Positions 26,637-35,553 of a DNA stretch of 64,000 nucleotides are shown in pieces (the stretch's first letter is position 1; every line of letters starts with the position of its first letter). A program made the translations under genes and the position numbers. The stretch is taken from assembly GCF_020524165.1 (NCBI RefSeq), contig NZ_JAIVKU010000001.1, forward strand, positions 186,001 to 250,000, read 5' to 3'. The notes beneath the pieces are model-generated. The model saw only the letters and a program-made list of their open reading frames with translations. It had not been told where the DNA came from and searched no databases. This DNA is from Guptibacillus hwajinpoensis (GTDB lineage: Bacteria > Bacillota > Bacilli > Bacillales > Guptibacillaceae).

Positions 26637-27473
26637 TTACCCAAGCGCTTTTTCGTTACGTGAAAAGACGCGCTGGTAATTAAAATCGTAAAGAGAGAGC
26701 TCTGGAATAGATAGCTGAGCCGTAGTCAATGAATCGGTATATCTCTTAAGCGTTTTAAGGGTATTCATCATAATATCGGAAACGTTTAACTCTTCTCCAA
26801 TTAATTCACTTAGCGAAGCCATCGTTTCTGGAACAATTTCAGGATAAGTGAACTTTGTTGCTTCACCTTTTACACCCCGTTTGTAAAACTCCTGAATGAC
26901 TGATGCCCGCTCCGAACCACTTCCATTGACGCAAAGATAAACTTGCACAGCAACGCCACCACGAAGTCGTCTCTGCGAAATACCGGCGAATTTTTTGCCG
27001 TTCACGCTTAGATCGTAACGACCTGGACAGTATGAACCAACAATTTCCCTGTCTTCTATACTCACGTTATACGGTGACAAAATTTCCTGGACAAAATTCA
27101 CCATTGCCTCATATCCCGTATCAATATCAATTTGTTGCTGCTTTTCAGCAAATACAAGTGAAAGGTTTAATACACCGGCATCAAGGACGACAGCAAGGCC
27201 TCCAGAGTTTCTTACAATGACGCGATAGCCTAATTCTTTTAAATAGTGAACGGCCTCTTCAAAATAAGGAAGGCGCGTATCTTGTATGCCAAGGACAATC
27301 GTATTGTGATGAACCCATGAACGCAAAATTGGTGGAGAATCGCCGCTTCCAGCAGAATTGCAAAGCGTATCATCCATTGCGAACGATTGGAGTGCATCAA
27401 ACGAAGGACCAAGGGTTGATTGATCGATAATTCGCCACTTAGGCTGATAAAGAATTGAATCGTTGTTTCCCAT
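26637..27473 (-). CDS. lipL: Octanoyl-[GcvH]:protein N-octanoyltransferase LipL
   Basis: LipL moves octanoyl groups from GcvH to E2 subunits in the Bacillus route of lipoate assembly. The 278-residue protein has the lipoate-ligase fold, with [13 protein letters not shown] for substrate binding and the catalytic Cys149 in [19 protein letters not shown], with the conserved Lys pair at 160-161. Cys in this position separates LipL from LplA ligases. The minus-strand start at 27473 follows AAGGGG. B. subtilis calls it ywfL. Confidence 0.93.
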   Translation of the reverse strand: MGNNDSILYQPKWRIIDQSTLGPSFDALQSFAMDDTLCNSAGSGDSPPILRSWVHHNTIVLGIQDTRLPYFEEAVHYLKELGYRVIVRNSGGLAVVLDAGVLNLSLVFAEKQQQIDIDTGYEAMVNFVQEILSPYNVSIEDREIVGSYCPGRYDLSVNGKKFAGISQRRLRGGVAVQVYLCVNGSGSERASVIQEFYKRGVKGEATKFTYPEIVPETMASLSELIGEELNVSDIMMNTLKTLKRYTDSLTTAQLSIPELSLYDFNYQRVFSRNEKALG

Positions 27474-27507
27474 TTTCTTACCCCTTCTTCACGTACTAAT
27501 CGTTCTT

Positions 27508-27516
27508 ATTATAGCA
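27508..27516 (-). promoter_or_regulatory. Extended -10 promoter of lipL
   Basis: On the minus strand TGC precedes TATAAT directly (27516-27508), forming an extended -10 element about 35 nt from the lipL start. No strong -35 is visible. Confidence 0.45.
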
Positions 27517-27660
27517 GACGAAAGGAGTTTTAAGACATCATCCGACAGTATTTCCCGGGTGATGACAAAATGGCTGATCCTTTTTACCCAATTTCACTCC
27601 TTATTTCCCTATAAAACTTCGATTTTACAGGAAAAACTAGCGCTTGCGAAAAAAAGGAAA

Positions 27661-27688
27661 TTGCGAGAATTGTCTAAAATGATATAAT
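27661..27688 (+). promoter_or_regulatory. Sigma-A promoter of the symporter gene
   Basis: TTGCGA (27661-27666) and TATAAT (27683-27688) with a 16-bp spacer. The start of transcription would leave a leader of about 190 nt before the symporter gene at 27885. The leader holds ATAGAT/ATCTAT inverted repeats near 27727-27755 but matches no riboswitch I recognise. Confidence 0.6.
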
Positions 27689-27884
27689 GAGAATTACGGT
27701 AGTTTCAAGTTAGCGAGCGAGCGGGTATAGATAGAAAAGAAATGGTAATCTATGTAAGAGCTTTCATATATGACGGAGTTCATAAGAAGAGTTTACATAA
27801 CCTAGATAGAAGCCAGCATTGTGCGGTCCGTATTATGCACACGATGATGGTAGTTATGTCGATGAGACGAAAGGGGACATGTTT

Positions 27885-29117
27885 ATGAAGCTAACAGTTA
27901 AAATTATTGCGGGTCTTGTTCTAGGTATTCTTGTTGGTGTCATTTTTAATTTGTTTGCACCAGATGCCTTTGGACCTGTCGATCAATATGTGCTTGGTCC
28001 TATTGGGCAAATCTTTCTGAATTTAATTAAGATGCTCGTTGTACCAATTGTATTCTTCTCCATCGTTGTAGGAACAGCTGGAATAAGTGATCCGAAGAAA
28101 CTAGGACGTATGGGAGGAAAAACCGTTGCGTTTTTCCTAGTAACAACAACCATTGCGATTTCGATTGCGATGGCGCTTGCTTACTTAATTAAGCCGGGTG
28201 TTGAAGGTTCATTCTCAGGAAACGCGGATTTTAAAGCGGAAGAAGCACCGCCGGTCTTGGATACAATTATTAATATTATTCCAACCAATCCAATTCAAGC
28301 GATGGTTGAAGGAAACATGCTACAGATCATTGCTTTTGCTATTTTCGTAGGTTTTGCTCTTGCGATTCTTGGAGAACGCACGAAAGCACTACGTGATCTT
28401 TTTGAACAAGGTAACGATGTAATGATGTATCTTGTTAAAATCATTATGGAAACAGCGCCATATGGTGCTTTTGCGCTGATCGCTTCTGCTGTCGGTGGTC
28501 AGGGGAAAGAAGCCCTACAATCGATGGGCATGTATTTCCTCGTCGTACTAGGAGCCTTGCTCATTCATTTTCTCTTCACATATGGTAGTGCGATTTACTT
28601 CTTGTGTAAAGAGAATCCAATTAAATTCTATAAAGCCTTTGCGCCAGCGATGGCTGTTGCTTTCAGTACATCTTCTAGTAGCGGTACGCTACCAGTATCG
28701 ATGAAAACTGCTCAGGAAAACCTGAAAGTACCAAAGCAAATTAGTAGTTTTGTCCAACCGCTTGGAGCGACAATTAATATGGACGGAACGGCAATTATGC
28801 AGGGTGTTGCAACGATTTTTATTGCCCAAATTACCGGAGTTGATTTAACCTTTACACAGTTGATTATCGTTGTTGTAACGGCGACACTCGCTAGTATTGG
28901 GACTGCAGGTGTACCGGGTGTAGGACTCATTATGCTCGCAATGGTTCTAAAGCAAGTTGGTCTACCTGTCGAACCGATTGGCTTAATTCTTGCCGTTGAC
29001 CGTCTTCTCGATATGACTCGTACAGCTGTTAACATTACAGGTGATGCGGCATGTGCCATGTATATTGCAAAATCTGAAGAGAAGCGCGAAGGCAAAGAAG
29101 CTGAAACTGTTCTATAA
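27885..29117 (+). CDS. Dicarboxylate/amino acid:cation symporter (DAACS family)
   Basis: A membrane carrier of the glutamate/aspartate or C4-dicarboxylate family, driven by proton or sodium gradient. The 410 residues show about eight membrane segments, the serine-rich hairpin STSSSSGTLPVSM and the substrate-site motif GATINMDGTAIMQG. Closest names are GltP/GltT or DctP; specificity cannot be told from motifs. ATG 27885 lies 8 nt after AAAGGGG, whereas ATG 27879 is too close to it. It is transcribed alone. Confidence 0.9.
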   Translation: MKLTVKIIAGLVLGILVGVIFNLFAPDAFGPVDQYVLGPIGQIFLNLIKMLVVPIVFFSIVVGTAGISDPKKLGRMGGKTVAFFLVTTTIAISIAMALAYLIKPGVEGSFSGNADFKAEEAPPVLDTIINIIPTNPIQAMVEGNMLQIIAFAIFVGFALAILGERTKALRDLFEQGNDVMMYLVKIIMETAPYGAFALIASAVGGQGKEALQSMGMYFLVVLGALLIHFLFTYGSAIYFLCKENPIKFYKAFAPAMAVAFSTSSSSGTLPVSMKTAQENLKVPKQISSFVQPLGATINMDGTAIMQGVATIFIAQITGVDLTFTQLIIVVVTATLASIGTAGVPGVGLIMLAMVLKQVGLPVEPIGLILAVDRLLDMTRTAVNITGDAACAMYIAKSEEKREGKEAETVL

Positions 29118-29212
29118 CATATGATGAAAGTGGAACGCTTCCTCTTATAAAGTTAAATGCTATGATCAGTGTTAGTCTTTCCATCCTTTTCTCTATACCC
29201 AAACAACATGAG

Positions 29213-29248
29213 CCTTCTCCCATTACAGCTTGGGAGAAGGTTTTCATT
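29213..29248 (+). terminator. Terminator of the symporter gene
   Basis: CCTTCTCCC (29213-29221) pairs with GGGAGAAGG (29232-29240), followed by TTTTCATTT. Confidence 0.8.
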
Positions 29249-29305
29249 TATGATGGCGTGGTATATAATGAAGGGATGAATTTGACGGAAGGAGCCTGCC
29301 GCGAA

Positions 29306-30589
29306 ATGCTCGAACGATTAAACGAAGAAAAAGTATTTAAAGACCCTGTTCATCGCTATATCCACGTTCGATACCGTTTAATCTGGGATCTGATTGGTAC
29401 GAAAGAATTCCAGCGTTTGCGCAGAGTTCGCCAGCTCGGAACGACGTATCTCACTTTTCATGGAGCGGAACATAGCCGCTTCAGTCATTCACTTGGTGTT
29501 TATGAGATTGTGAGACGCATAAATGAGATTTTCTCACAGTACGAGGGTTGGGATGAAGAAAATGAGTTATTAAGCATGTGCGCAGCACTACTACATGATG
29601 TTGGGCATGGACCTTTTTCACACTCGTTTGAAAAAGTATTTAACCTCGATCATGAGGATTTTACTCGAATGGTCATTCTTGGCGACACGGAAATTAACGA
29701 GGTGCTTCGAAGAGTGAGCGATGACTTTCCCCTTCAAGTTGCTGATGTGATTGCCAAAACGCATAATAACAAGCTCGTGGTGAGCTTAATTTCAAGCCAG
29801 ATCGACGCGGACCGGATGGACTATTTACTTCGTGATGCGTACTTTACCGGTGTTAGTTATGGTCAGTTTGATATCGAGCGTATCTTACGGGTCATGCGCC
29901 CGGGTGACGATCAAATTGTCATTAAGCAAAGTGGCATGCACGCTGTGGAAGACTATATTATGAGTCGCTATCAAATGTACTGGCAAATTTATTTTCATCC
30001 TGTTACACGAAGTGCAGAGGTGATCTTAAGTAAAATTCTTCATCGTGCAAAGCAATTATTTGAACAGGGATATCACTTTCAACATGATCCGATTCACTTT
30101 TATTCTCTTTTTAAAGAAGACATTCGTCTTGAAGATTTTTTGAAGCTGGATGATTCTGTTGTGATGTTTTATTTCCAAATTTGGCAGGAGGAGAATGATC
30201 AAATCCTGAGTGATCTCTGCGAACGTTTTATGAATCGAAGACTGTTTAAATACATTGAATTTAACCCGATGCAGCAGATGAATGCGTGGAGAGAGCTTTA
30301 TGAGTCGTTTCATGAAGCGGGCATTGATCCTGATTACTATCTTGTGGTTGATTCATCTTCCGATTTGCCGTATGATTTCTATCGGCCTGGAGAAGAAGAA
30401 GAACGGTTGCCGATTCATTTATTGAAACCAGGTGGTGATTTACGTGAGCTTTCGCGTGAATCTGATGTGGTAGAAGCCATTTCCGGTAAAAAAAGAACCG
30501 ATCATAAATTGTATTTCCCTGCAGACTTTATTCTTGAAGGAAATACAGATGCTACTCGTCGTATTAAGTCATTGCTTCAAATCGATTAG
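29306..30589 (+). CDS. ywfO: HD-domain phosphohydrolase YwfO
   Basis: A 427-residue HD-superfamily protein related to dNTP and (p)ppGpp phosphohydrolases. Metal-binding residues lie in HSRFSHS, LLHDVGHGPFSHSFE and SSQIDADRMDYLLRD. B. subtilis YwfO has the same length class. ATG 29306 follows AAGGAG (29289-29294) and gives the family start EEKVFKDPVHRYIHV; ATG 29276 lacks a ribosome site and earlier starts fall in the preceding terminator. The substrate in vivo is not settled. Confidence 0.9.
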   Translation: MLERLNEEKVFKDPVHRYIHVRYRLIWDLIGTKEFQRLRRVRQLGTTYLTFHGAEHSRFSHSLGVYEIVRRINEIFSQYEGWDEENELLSMCAALLHDVGHGPFSHSFEKVFNLDHEDFTRMVILGDTEINEVLRRVSDDFPLQVADVIAKTHNNKLVVSLISSQIDADRMDYLLRDAYFTGVSYGQFDIERILRVMRPGDDQIVIKQSGMHAVEDYIMSRYQMYWQIYFHPVTRSAEVILSKILHRAKQLFEQGYHFQHDPIHFYSLFKEDIRLEDFLKLDDSVVMFYFQIWQEENDQILSDLCERFMNRRLFKYIEFNPMQQMNAWRELYESFHEAGIDPDYYLVVDSSSDLPYDFYRPGEEEERLPIHLLKPGGDLRELSRESDVVEAISGKKRTDHKLYFPADFILEGNTDATRRIKSLLQID

Positions 30590-30660
30590 CTGTTCAAAAA
30601 GAAAGTCAGTCCTGGCATGAAGTTTGCTTCCGCTACAGGTCTGCTCTGTGTTCAAAAGAA

Positions 30661-30687
30661 GAGGTGGGCGTTTTAACCTCGCTTTTT
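30661..30687 (+). terminator. Weak terminator after ywfO
   Basis: GAGGT (30661-30665) pairs with ACCTC (30676-30680) and GCTTTTT follows. The stem is short, so some read-through into ywgA is likely. Confidence 0.4.
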
Positions 30688-30755
30688 GTACATCTTCTAC
30701 TAAAATAAGAATGCTTTTTGGACAACCTGTAAAAAGTACATGGGAGGGGTGCAGG

Positions 30756-31250
30756 TTGCTAGAAGATCACGCGAAAGTGATAGCTGTGTTGAAAGAAGCC
30801 GGAGAGGTTATTGGACGAAAAAAATTACAAAAGATCATCTACATTTGCAAAAAGCTGCAGTTTCCATTTAATGAAAAATATCAATTCCATTTCTATGGAC
30901 CTTACTCAGAAGAGTTAACGCTAAGAGTGGAGGAGCTTTGTAACCTCGGTCTCGTTACAGAAGTAAAGGAAAGCAAAGGTGGCTATTACCAATATAAATA
31001 TACGGTCACGGAAGAAGGCAATGAGTTTCTAGGTCATTACGATTTTCAATTGCCAGAACTTCGCCAGTGTATTAATGAGATTAATAGTCAGAGCTCACGA
31101 TTTCTTGAACTTGTCTCAACGATTCTCTTTTTCGATCGCCTGACAAAGGAAGAAGTGATTGAGAAGGTTCGTACGATTAAACGGAAACAGAATTATTCCG
31201 ATGATGAAATTGATCAAGCCTATGCTTTTATGAAAAAGCTCGGCTGTTAA
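30756..31250 (+). CDS. ywgA: YwgA family protein
   Basis: A 164-residue soluble protein of the conserved Bacillus YwgA family, with GRKKLQKIIYICKKLQFPF and FHFYGPYSEELTLRVEELCN near the N-terminus. The fold suggests a winged-helix-like regulator, but no function is established. TTG 30756 follows GGGAGGGG with about 7 nt spacing and matches the family start MLxDHAKV; the upstream in-frame region crosses the ywfO intergenic space. Confidence 0.85.
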   Translation: MLEDHAKVIAVLKEAGEVIGRKKLQKIIYICKKLQFPFNEKYQFHFYGPYSEELTLRVEELCNLGLVTEVKESKGGYYQYKYTVTEEGNEFLGHYDFQLPELRQCINEINSQSSRFLELVSTILFFDRLTKEEVIEKVRTIKRKQNYSDDEIDQAYAFMKKLGC

Positions 31251-31275
31251 TGCCTTTGGCCTAATAGATTAAGTG

Positions 31276-31312
31276 ACAACAAAAGGTGCCCTGTCAGGGC
31301 ACCTTTTGTTGT
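31276..31312. terminator. Bidirectional terminator after ywgA
   Basis: ACAACAAAAGGTGCCCTG (31276-31293) pairs perfectly with the 18 bases at 31295-31312. It serves ywgA and the converging membrane protein gene. Confidence 0.92.
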
Positions 31313-31317
31313 GGAAA

Positions 31318-31746
31318 TTAACTTTTCATCGACATTTTCTTATCTGTTGATGTAAGCTTTGTGAAATCAACTTTTCCGAGAATGAATCCAGCGATAACAA
31401 TGACGATCATCATCAGAAAAGAAATCAGTAGTGTACTTAAGTAAGGGAGAAACAGTTCTGTCATCTCCGGTAACGTACCTGCCATCATAACGACGAGCGT
31501 AAAAGAACTAATAACATGGAATGTCGTTCCCGCTCCGAGCGCAATCGTCGTTTTTATTTCAAGAAGGGTCGGAAGCAAGTACGTCGAAAGTAGAAGATAA
31601 GCTACCAGGATGGCGAGAATTGAAAAGAAGCCAGCTAATCCAGTATGACGATAGCCGCCTGCTGCCAGAATGATCGTATAAATGAGGGAAGCAAGTAGTC
31701 CAAGAATGATACTGATTACAACAGGAGAATAAAGGGTTTTTTTCAT
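31318..31746 (-). CDS. Four-helix membrane protein, unknown
   Basis: This 142-residue hydrophobic protein is not recognised. It has four predicted transmembrane helices (about residues 8-30, 38-62, 70-92 and 98-122), a conserved-looking GAGTTFHVISSF segment between helices 2 and 3, and a basic, Lys- and Ser-rich C-terminal tail in the cytoplasm. The start follows AAAAGGTGGC on the minus strand. It is a single gene, divergent from the iolW-like gene, with no obvious partner. Confidence 0.75.
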   Translation of the reverse strand: MKKTLYSPVVISIILGLLASLIYTIILAAGGYRHTGLAGFFSILAILVAYLLLSTYLLPTLLEIKTTIALGAGTTFHVISSFTLVVMMAGTLPEMTELFLPYLSTLLISFLMMIVIVIAGFILGKVDFTKLTSTDKKMSMKS

Positions 31747-31920
31747 AATAAAGCCACCTTTTTTACAAATGTTTCGAATGCATTACATAAATACCCATCT
31801 GAACATTAGTATAATCGTATATTAGCATCAAAATTTGGAAAAAGAAGTCGAGTAATTTGTACGTTCTTGTCGAATTGGAAAAAGGGTTCAAAAGACTTAT
31901 AACATGGGAGTGAGAATGAA

Positions 31921-32952
31921 GTGAGAGAAGTGAAAGCTGGCTTAGTTGGTTTTGGTTTTTCTGGGGAGACGTTTCATGCGCCTATCATTCATGCGGTAGA
32001 GGGATTAACGATGACAACAGTTGTTTCTTCGAATACAGACAAGGTGCATCGTTCATTTCCAGGAATGAATGTTGTTTCGTCATTGGAGGAGTTGTTAACC
32101 GATAAGGAAATCGAGCTGGTGATTATCACGACACCGAATGAGTTTCATTTTCCAATGGCCAAAAAGGCTCTTGAAGCAGGGAAGCATGTTGTTCTTGAAA
32201 AGCCATTCACTGTTAGCGCAGAGGAAGGTGAACGCTTAATTGAAATTGCAAAAGAACAGGAACGTTTGCTAAGCGTGTATCATAACAGGCGCTACGATAG
32301 TGATTTTCTCACAATCCAAAAGCTTATGAAAGAAGAGCAGTTTGGAACGATTATGACCTATGAAGCTCACTATGATCGCTATCGAGCGGAGGTGCGTGAT
32401 CGCTGGCGTGAACAAGATAAGAAAGGTTCTGGCATCCTATTTGATCTCGGTTCGCATTTAATTGACCAGGCGCTCACCCTCTTTGGGAAACCTGATGGCG
32501 TGTATGCGGATATTATTGCCCAGCGCGAAGAAGGCAAGACAGATGACTATTTTCATCTTATTCTACAGTATGGAAAAAAGAGAGTGATTCTTCATGGAGG
32601 CTCCCTGGTAAAAAAACATGGCCCGCGGTATCAAATTCACGGGATGAAAGGATCGTTTTTAAAATGGGGAATTGATCCTCAAGAGGAGTCGTTGAAAGCG
32701 GGGAGGGTTCCCGGAGACGAGGGGTGGGGAGAAGAAAAATCAGAGGAATATGGTGTGCTCACTAATGAAGATGGTGAGCACATCATCCCATCGTTACCAG
32801 GGTCTTATCAAACGTATTACAAAGAATTGTATCAAGCGCTGATACAAGCCAGTGCTTTACCGGTCATGGCTGAAGAGGCACTGGATGTCATTAAAGTAAT
32901 TGAGCTTGCCTTAAGAAGCAGTGAACTGAAAAAGATGATGTTGTGGGAGTAA
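31921..32952 (+). CDS. iolW: Gfo/Idh/MocA oxidoreductase, scyllo-inositol dehydrogenase-like
   Basis: An NAD(P)-dependent sugar or inositol dehydrogenase of 343 residues. The Rossmann start is LVGFGFSGETFHAP, the catalytic Lys lies in LEKPFTVSAEEG and the active-site segment is DLGSHLIDQALTLFG. SVYHNRRYDSDFLTI and HGPRYQIHGMKGSF resemble B. subtilis IolW (YvaA), which reduces scyllo-inosose with NADPH. GTG 31921 follows GGGAGTG with 8 nt spacing. No inositol genes are adjacent, so the substrate is inferred from similarity only. Confidence 0.8.
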   Translation: MREVKAGLVGFGFSGETFHAPIIHAVEGLTMTTVVSSNTDKVHRSFPGMNVVSSLEELLTDKEIELVIITTPNEFHFPMAKKALEAGKHVVLEKPFTVSAEEGERLIEIAKEQERLLSVYHNRRYDSDFLTIQKLMKEEQFGTIMTYEAHYDRYRAEVRDRWREQDKKGSGILFDLGSHLIDQALTLFGKPDGVYADIIAQREEGKTDDYFHLILQYGKKRVILHGGSLVKKHGPRYQIHGMKGSFLKWGIDPQEESLKAGRVPGDEGWGEEKSEEYGVLTNEDGEHIIPSLPGSYQTYYKELYQALIQASALPVMAEEALDVIKVIELALRSSELKKMMLWE

Positions 32953-33022
32953 GAAAAATCGGCTCAAAGTCGCCCTTGTTCAATACGCTATTTCTTAGAA
33001 AGCAAAATAAACGTAGAAGATC

Positions 33023-33053
33023 AAAAAAAGCTCTGCCGATGAGGCAGAGCTTT
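33023..33053 (-). terminator. Terminator of the purine permease gene
   Basis: AAAGCTCTGCC and GGCAGAGCTTT form an 11-bp stem with a T-run on the minus strand (A-run at 33023-33029). It may also end the iolW-like transcript. Confidence 0.85.
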
Positions 33054-33056
33054 ACG

Positions 33057-34373
33057 TTAGGCATGAGGTAGGAAAGCCAGCTGATAGAAGAACAGTACAG
33101 CGAAAAGGTAAAGAAGCGGATGAACGTCACGCCATTTTCCTTTTACAATTTTTAAGATCGGGTACGTAATAAATCCTAACGCAATACCTGTTGCAATACT
33201 TGCGGTCAGCGGCATCGTAAGGATGATTAAGAAAGCAGGGAATGCCTCGTCGAACTCGTTCCAATCAATTTTACCAACGGCGCCAATCATTAAGCTACCA
33301 ACAATAATTAACGTAGGAGCTGTAATCGCCGAAAGACCTGATAGAGAACCAACGAGCGGACCAAAGAACGCTGAAATAACGAAAAGTACGGAAACGACGA
33401 CAGAGGTTAATCCCGTTCGTCCACCAGCTGCAACGCCGGCAGAGGATTCAAGATAAGCACTCGTAGGACTTGTTCCAAAAATCGCCCCTACGGTTGTTCC
33501 GATTGAGTCAGCGAGAAGAGCCTGACGCGCACGAGGCATCTTCTTCCCTTTCATTAAACCAGCTTGTTCGGCAACGCCTACCATTGTGCCGGTTGTATCA
33601 AATAAAGTAACGAGTAAGAAGGAGAACACAACAGCATATAAGCCGTATTCGATCATATCTTTAAATGCTTGAAGCGGGCTGCCGAAGATAAAGAATTCGG
33701 GAGCAGATGGGGCTTGCATAAAGCCCTCTTTGAATTCAAGCTGTCCTGTGAAGATCGCGATAATCGCCGTGATAATCATTCCAAAAAAGAGTGCCCCTGG
33801 AACGTTGCGAGCCATAAGAATCAGCGTAATGATGAGCCCAACAAGCGCTAAGAGAACTTCAGGTGAATGGAGATTACCAAGGCCAACCAGGTTCTCTTCA
33901 TCTGCGACGATAATGCCCGTCATTCGCAGACCAATAAAGGCAATAAACAATCCAATCCCAGCTGTAATCCCTAGCTTAAGGTTGGCCGGAATCGCTTCAA
34001 TAAGCTTTTCGCGGAATGGAGTTAAGGATAGAATAATAAATAATAATCCTGCAATGAAAACTGCGCCAAAGGCAACTTGATAGGATACGCCTGCGTCTCC
34101 ACCTACAACGGAAAAGGCGAAGTAAGCGTTAAGCCCCATACCAGGCGCAATCGCGATTGGGTAATTTGCGAATAGACCCATCCAAAGTGTTCCAACAACC
34201 GCCGCAATAATCGTTGCGATAAAGACTGTGTCAAACGGAACCCCTGTTGAGGATAGGATAATTGGGTTAACAATAACGATATATACCATAGTCAGGAAAG
34301 TGGTTAATCCTGCAAGAAATTCTGTTTTAACGTTTGTTCCATTTTCTTTTAAGCGGAAAAAGGAGTTAAACAT
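33057..34373 (-). CDS. Hypoxanthine/guanine permease (AzgA/PbuG family)
   Basis: A purine base transporter of the NCS2/AzgA type, 438 residues, with about 12 to 14 membrane segments. Signatures are APGMGLNAYFAFSVV near the N-terminus, LFDTTGTMVGVAEQAG and GTSPTSAYLESSAGVAAGGR. B. subtilis homologues are PbuG and PbuO; which one this is cannot be decided. It is transcribed alone from a promoter at 34447-34419 that overlaps PurR-box-like sequences. No purine riboswitch aptamer is visible in the leader. Confidence 0.9.
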   Translation of the reverse strand: MFNSFFRLKENGTNVKTEFLAGLTTFLTMVYIVIVNPIILSSTGVPFDTVFIATIIAAVVGTLWMGLFANYPIAIAPGMGLNAYFAFSVVGGDAGVSYQVAFGAVFIAGLLFIILSLTPFREKLIEAIPANLKLGITAGIGLFIAFIGLRMTGIIVADEENLVGLGNLHSPEVLLALVGLIITLILMARNVPGALFFGMIITAIIAIFTGQLEFKEGFMQAPSAPEFFIFGSPLQAFKDMIEYGLYAVVFSFLLVTLFDTTGTMVGVAEQAGLMKGKKMPRARQALLADSIGTTVGAIFGTSPTSAYLESSAGVAAGGRTGLTSVVVSVLFVISAFFGPLVGSLSGLSAITAPTLIIVGSLMIGAVGKIDWNEFDEAFPAFLIILTMPLTASIATGIALGFITYPILKIVKGKWRDVHPLLYLFAVLFFYQLAFLPHA

Positions 34374-34388
34374 GGTAAGACCTCCATT

Positions 34389-34433
34389 AAATACGAACGT
34401 TTTTTAAACACAAATACTATAATATTCGTAATA
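34389..34433 (-). promoter_or_regulatory. Candidate PurR boxes at the permease promoter
   Basis: AAATACGAACGTT (34389-34401) matches the PurBox consensus AWWWCCGAACWWT at 11 of 13 positions; the inverted partner at 34421-34433 matches at 10 of 13 and overlaps the -10. The 19-bp gap is slightly longer than usual for B. subtilis PurR sites. Confidence 0.35.
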
Positions 34434-34447
34434 AACGCGTTTGACAA
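34419..34447 (-). promoter_or_regulatory. Sigma-A promoter of the purine permease gene
   Basis: On the minus strand TTGTCA (34447-34442) and TATTAT (34424-34419) are separated by exactly 17 bp. The transcript would have a leader of about 40 nt. Confidence 0.65.
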
Positions 34448-34560
34448 GGGGTAATCTAAAATCAATTGCGATAAATGCTTGAATGGCTGTGACATGAATC
34501 CTTACAGGTAATTGTGATAAAATGATAGCGGACAATTGTGATTGAAGGAGGTACAAAGAA

Positions 34561-35088
34561 ATGGCAAATGAAGAAGAAAAGAAGCCGGAAAAAAAGCCTT
34601 CAACAGGTTTTAACATTTTAAGTGGTGACTCTACAGACGGACACGGAGGTTACGGAGTCGGTACGATTAACCTCGATAACGTTTCGCCTGTGATTATCGA
34701 TCCAACGACGGACGAAATCTATGTTGATGTCGGTGCGCTTCATGCACGTAGTGCGCTTGAAAAGCGTAAGAAGCTTGTAAAAACGCGCGAAGAAGTACCA
34801 GATGGTCATACAGCCTGGATCGTATGGGTGACGCTTCAACGTAATGAGGAAGGGCCATACTATCACGGTATTGGCGCATGTGAATTTTTCTTGAATGCAG
34901 AGGCGAAACGCGCATGGAAAAGCATGCCGGAGCATGTGAACAATATGGATAAATCCATGAAAGGCAAGGTCGTGGTCGATCATATGGATGCAAAATCCAA
35001 AGAAATGCTTCGCAATTATTTAATTGAGTTTGATAAAGACGTCTATGAACGTTCAAGTGATGAAGTGAAAGCAGGACTTCAAGACTAA
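34561..35088 (+). CDS. ywhD: YwhD family protein
   Basis: A 175-residue soluble protein of the Bacillus YwhD family. The N-terminus is Lys/Glu-rich (EEEKKPEKKPSTGFNIL), followed by the family core GTINLDNVSPVIIDP and YYHGIGACEFFLNAEAKRAW. No catalytic site is known. The start has a perfect AAGGAGGT site with 8 nt spacing, suggesting good expression. It lies near pbpG and speE as in B. subtilis. Confidence 0.9.
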   Translation: MANEEEKKPEKKPSTGFNILSGDSTDGHGGYGVGTINLDNVSPVIIDPTTDEIYVDVGALHARSALEKRKKLVKTREEVPDGHTAWIVWVTLQRNEEGPYYHGIGACEFFLNAEAKRAWKSMPEHVNNMDKSMKGKVVVDHMDAKSKEMLRNYLIEFDKDVYERSSDEVKAGLQD

Positions 35089-35177
35089 CTTTCAATTGTT
35101 TTCTGACTAATTGATAAAATCCCTTGAGGTTTCCAGAAACTGAGCGTAAACTTATGAGTACGCAACACATATAGCTA

Positions 35178-35223
35178 GGACCCAAAACAGCCCGGGGAAT
35201 TTTCCCCGGGTTGTTCTGGTTCT
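35178..35223 (+). terminator. Long hairpin after ywhD without T-run
   Basis: Arms 35178-35199 and 35202-35223 pair around CCCGGGGAA/TTCCCCGGG with two mismatches in about 22 positions. No T-run follows, so it may be an RNA processing or stability element rather than a normal terminator. Confidence 0.5.
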
Positions 35224-35269
35224 AGGGAAAGATCGCAAGCGTTTTCCTGACAAAGAAAGGGTGAGCATC

Positions 35270-35521
35270 GTGTATCAAATGCCACGTGAGAAAAAGAAAG
35301 AGCTAATTGAACGCATCCAGACGTACTTCTATGAAGAGCGAGACGAAGAAATTGGTGAACTAGCTGCTGAAAACGTCTTACATTTCATCATGTCCGATAT
35401 TGGTCCAACACTTTACAATGCAGGTATATCGGATGCGATTGGGATGACGGAACAAAAATGGATGAGCATTGAACAAGACCTCGAAGCTTTAAAGAAGCCG
35501 GATCCAGAAGTGAATCGCTAG
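35270..35521 (+). CDS. DUF2164 family protein
   Basis: An 83-residue helical protein of the DUF2164 family, with the pattern KELIERIQTYFYEERDEEIG and LHFIMSDIGPTLYNAGISDA. Function is unknown. GTG 35270 is preferred because AAAGGGTGA ends 5 nt before it; GTG 35261 lies within that site and ATG 35279 is also possible. It is a single gene closed by a perfect terminator. Confidence 0.8.
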   Translation: MYQMPREKKKELIERIQTYFYEERDEEIGELAAENVLHFIMSDIGPTLYNAGISDAIGMTEQKWMSIEQDLEALKKPDPEVNR

Positions 35522-35553
35522 ATAAAAGACGGGTGTTGCACCCGTCTTTTATC
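35521..35553. terminator. Bidirectional terminator between DUF2164 gene and pbpG
   Basis: GATAAAAGACGGGTG and CACCCGTCTTTTATC form a perfect 15-bp stem with a 3-nt loop. The last bases overlap the 3' end of pbpG. Confidence 0.92.

Noticed and set aside
29162..29305. Longer N-terminus for ywfO from 29162
   Set aside because: It would run through the terminator hairpin of the symporter gene and adds residues absent from the family.
31898..31903. Promoter TTGGAA-17-TATAAC for the iolW-like gene
   Set aside because: Transcription would begin within the ribosome site, which makes it unlikely to serve this gene.
34374..34560. Purine riboswitch upstream of the permease gene
   Set aside because: The conserved aptamer core sequences could not be found on either strand.
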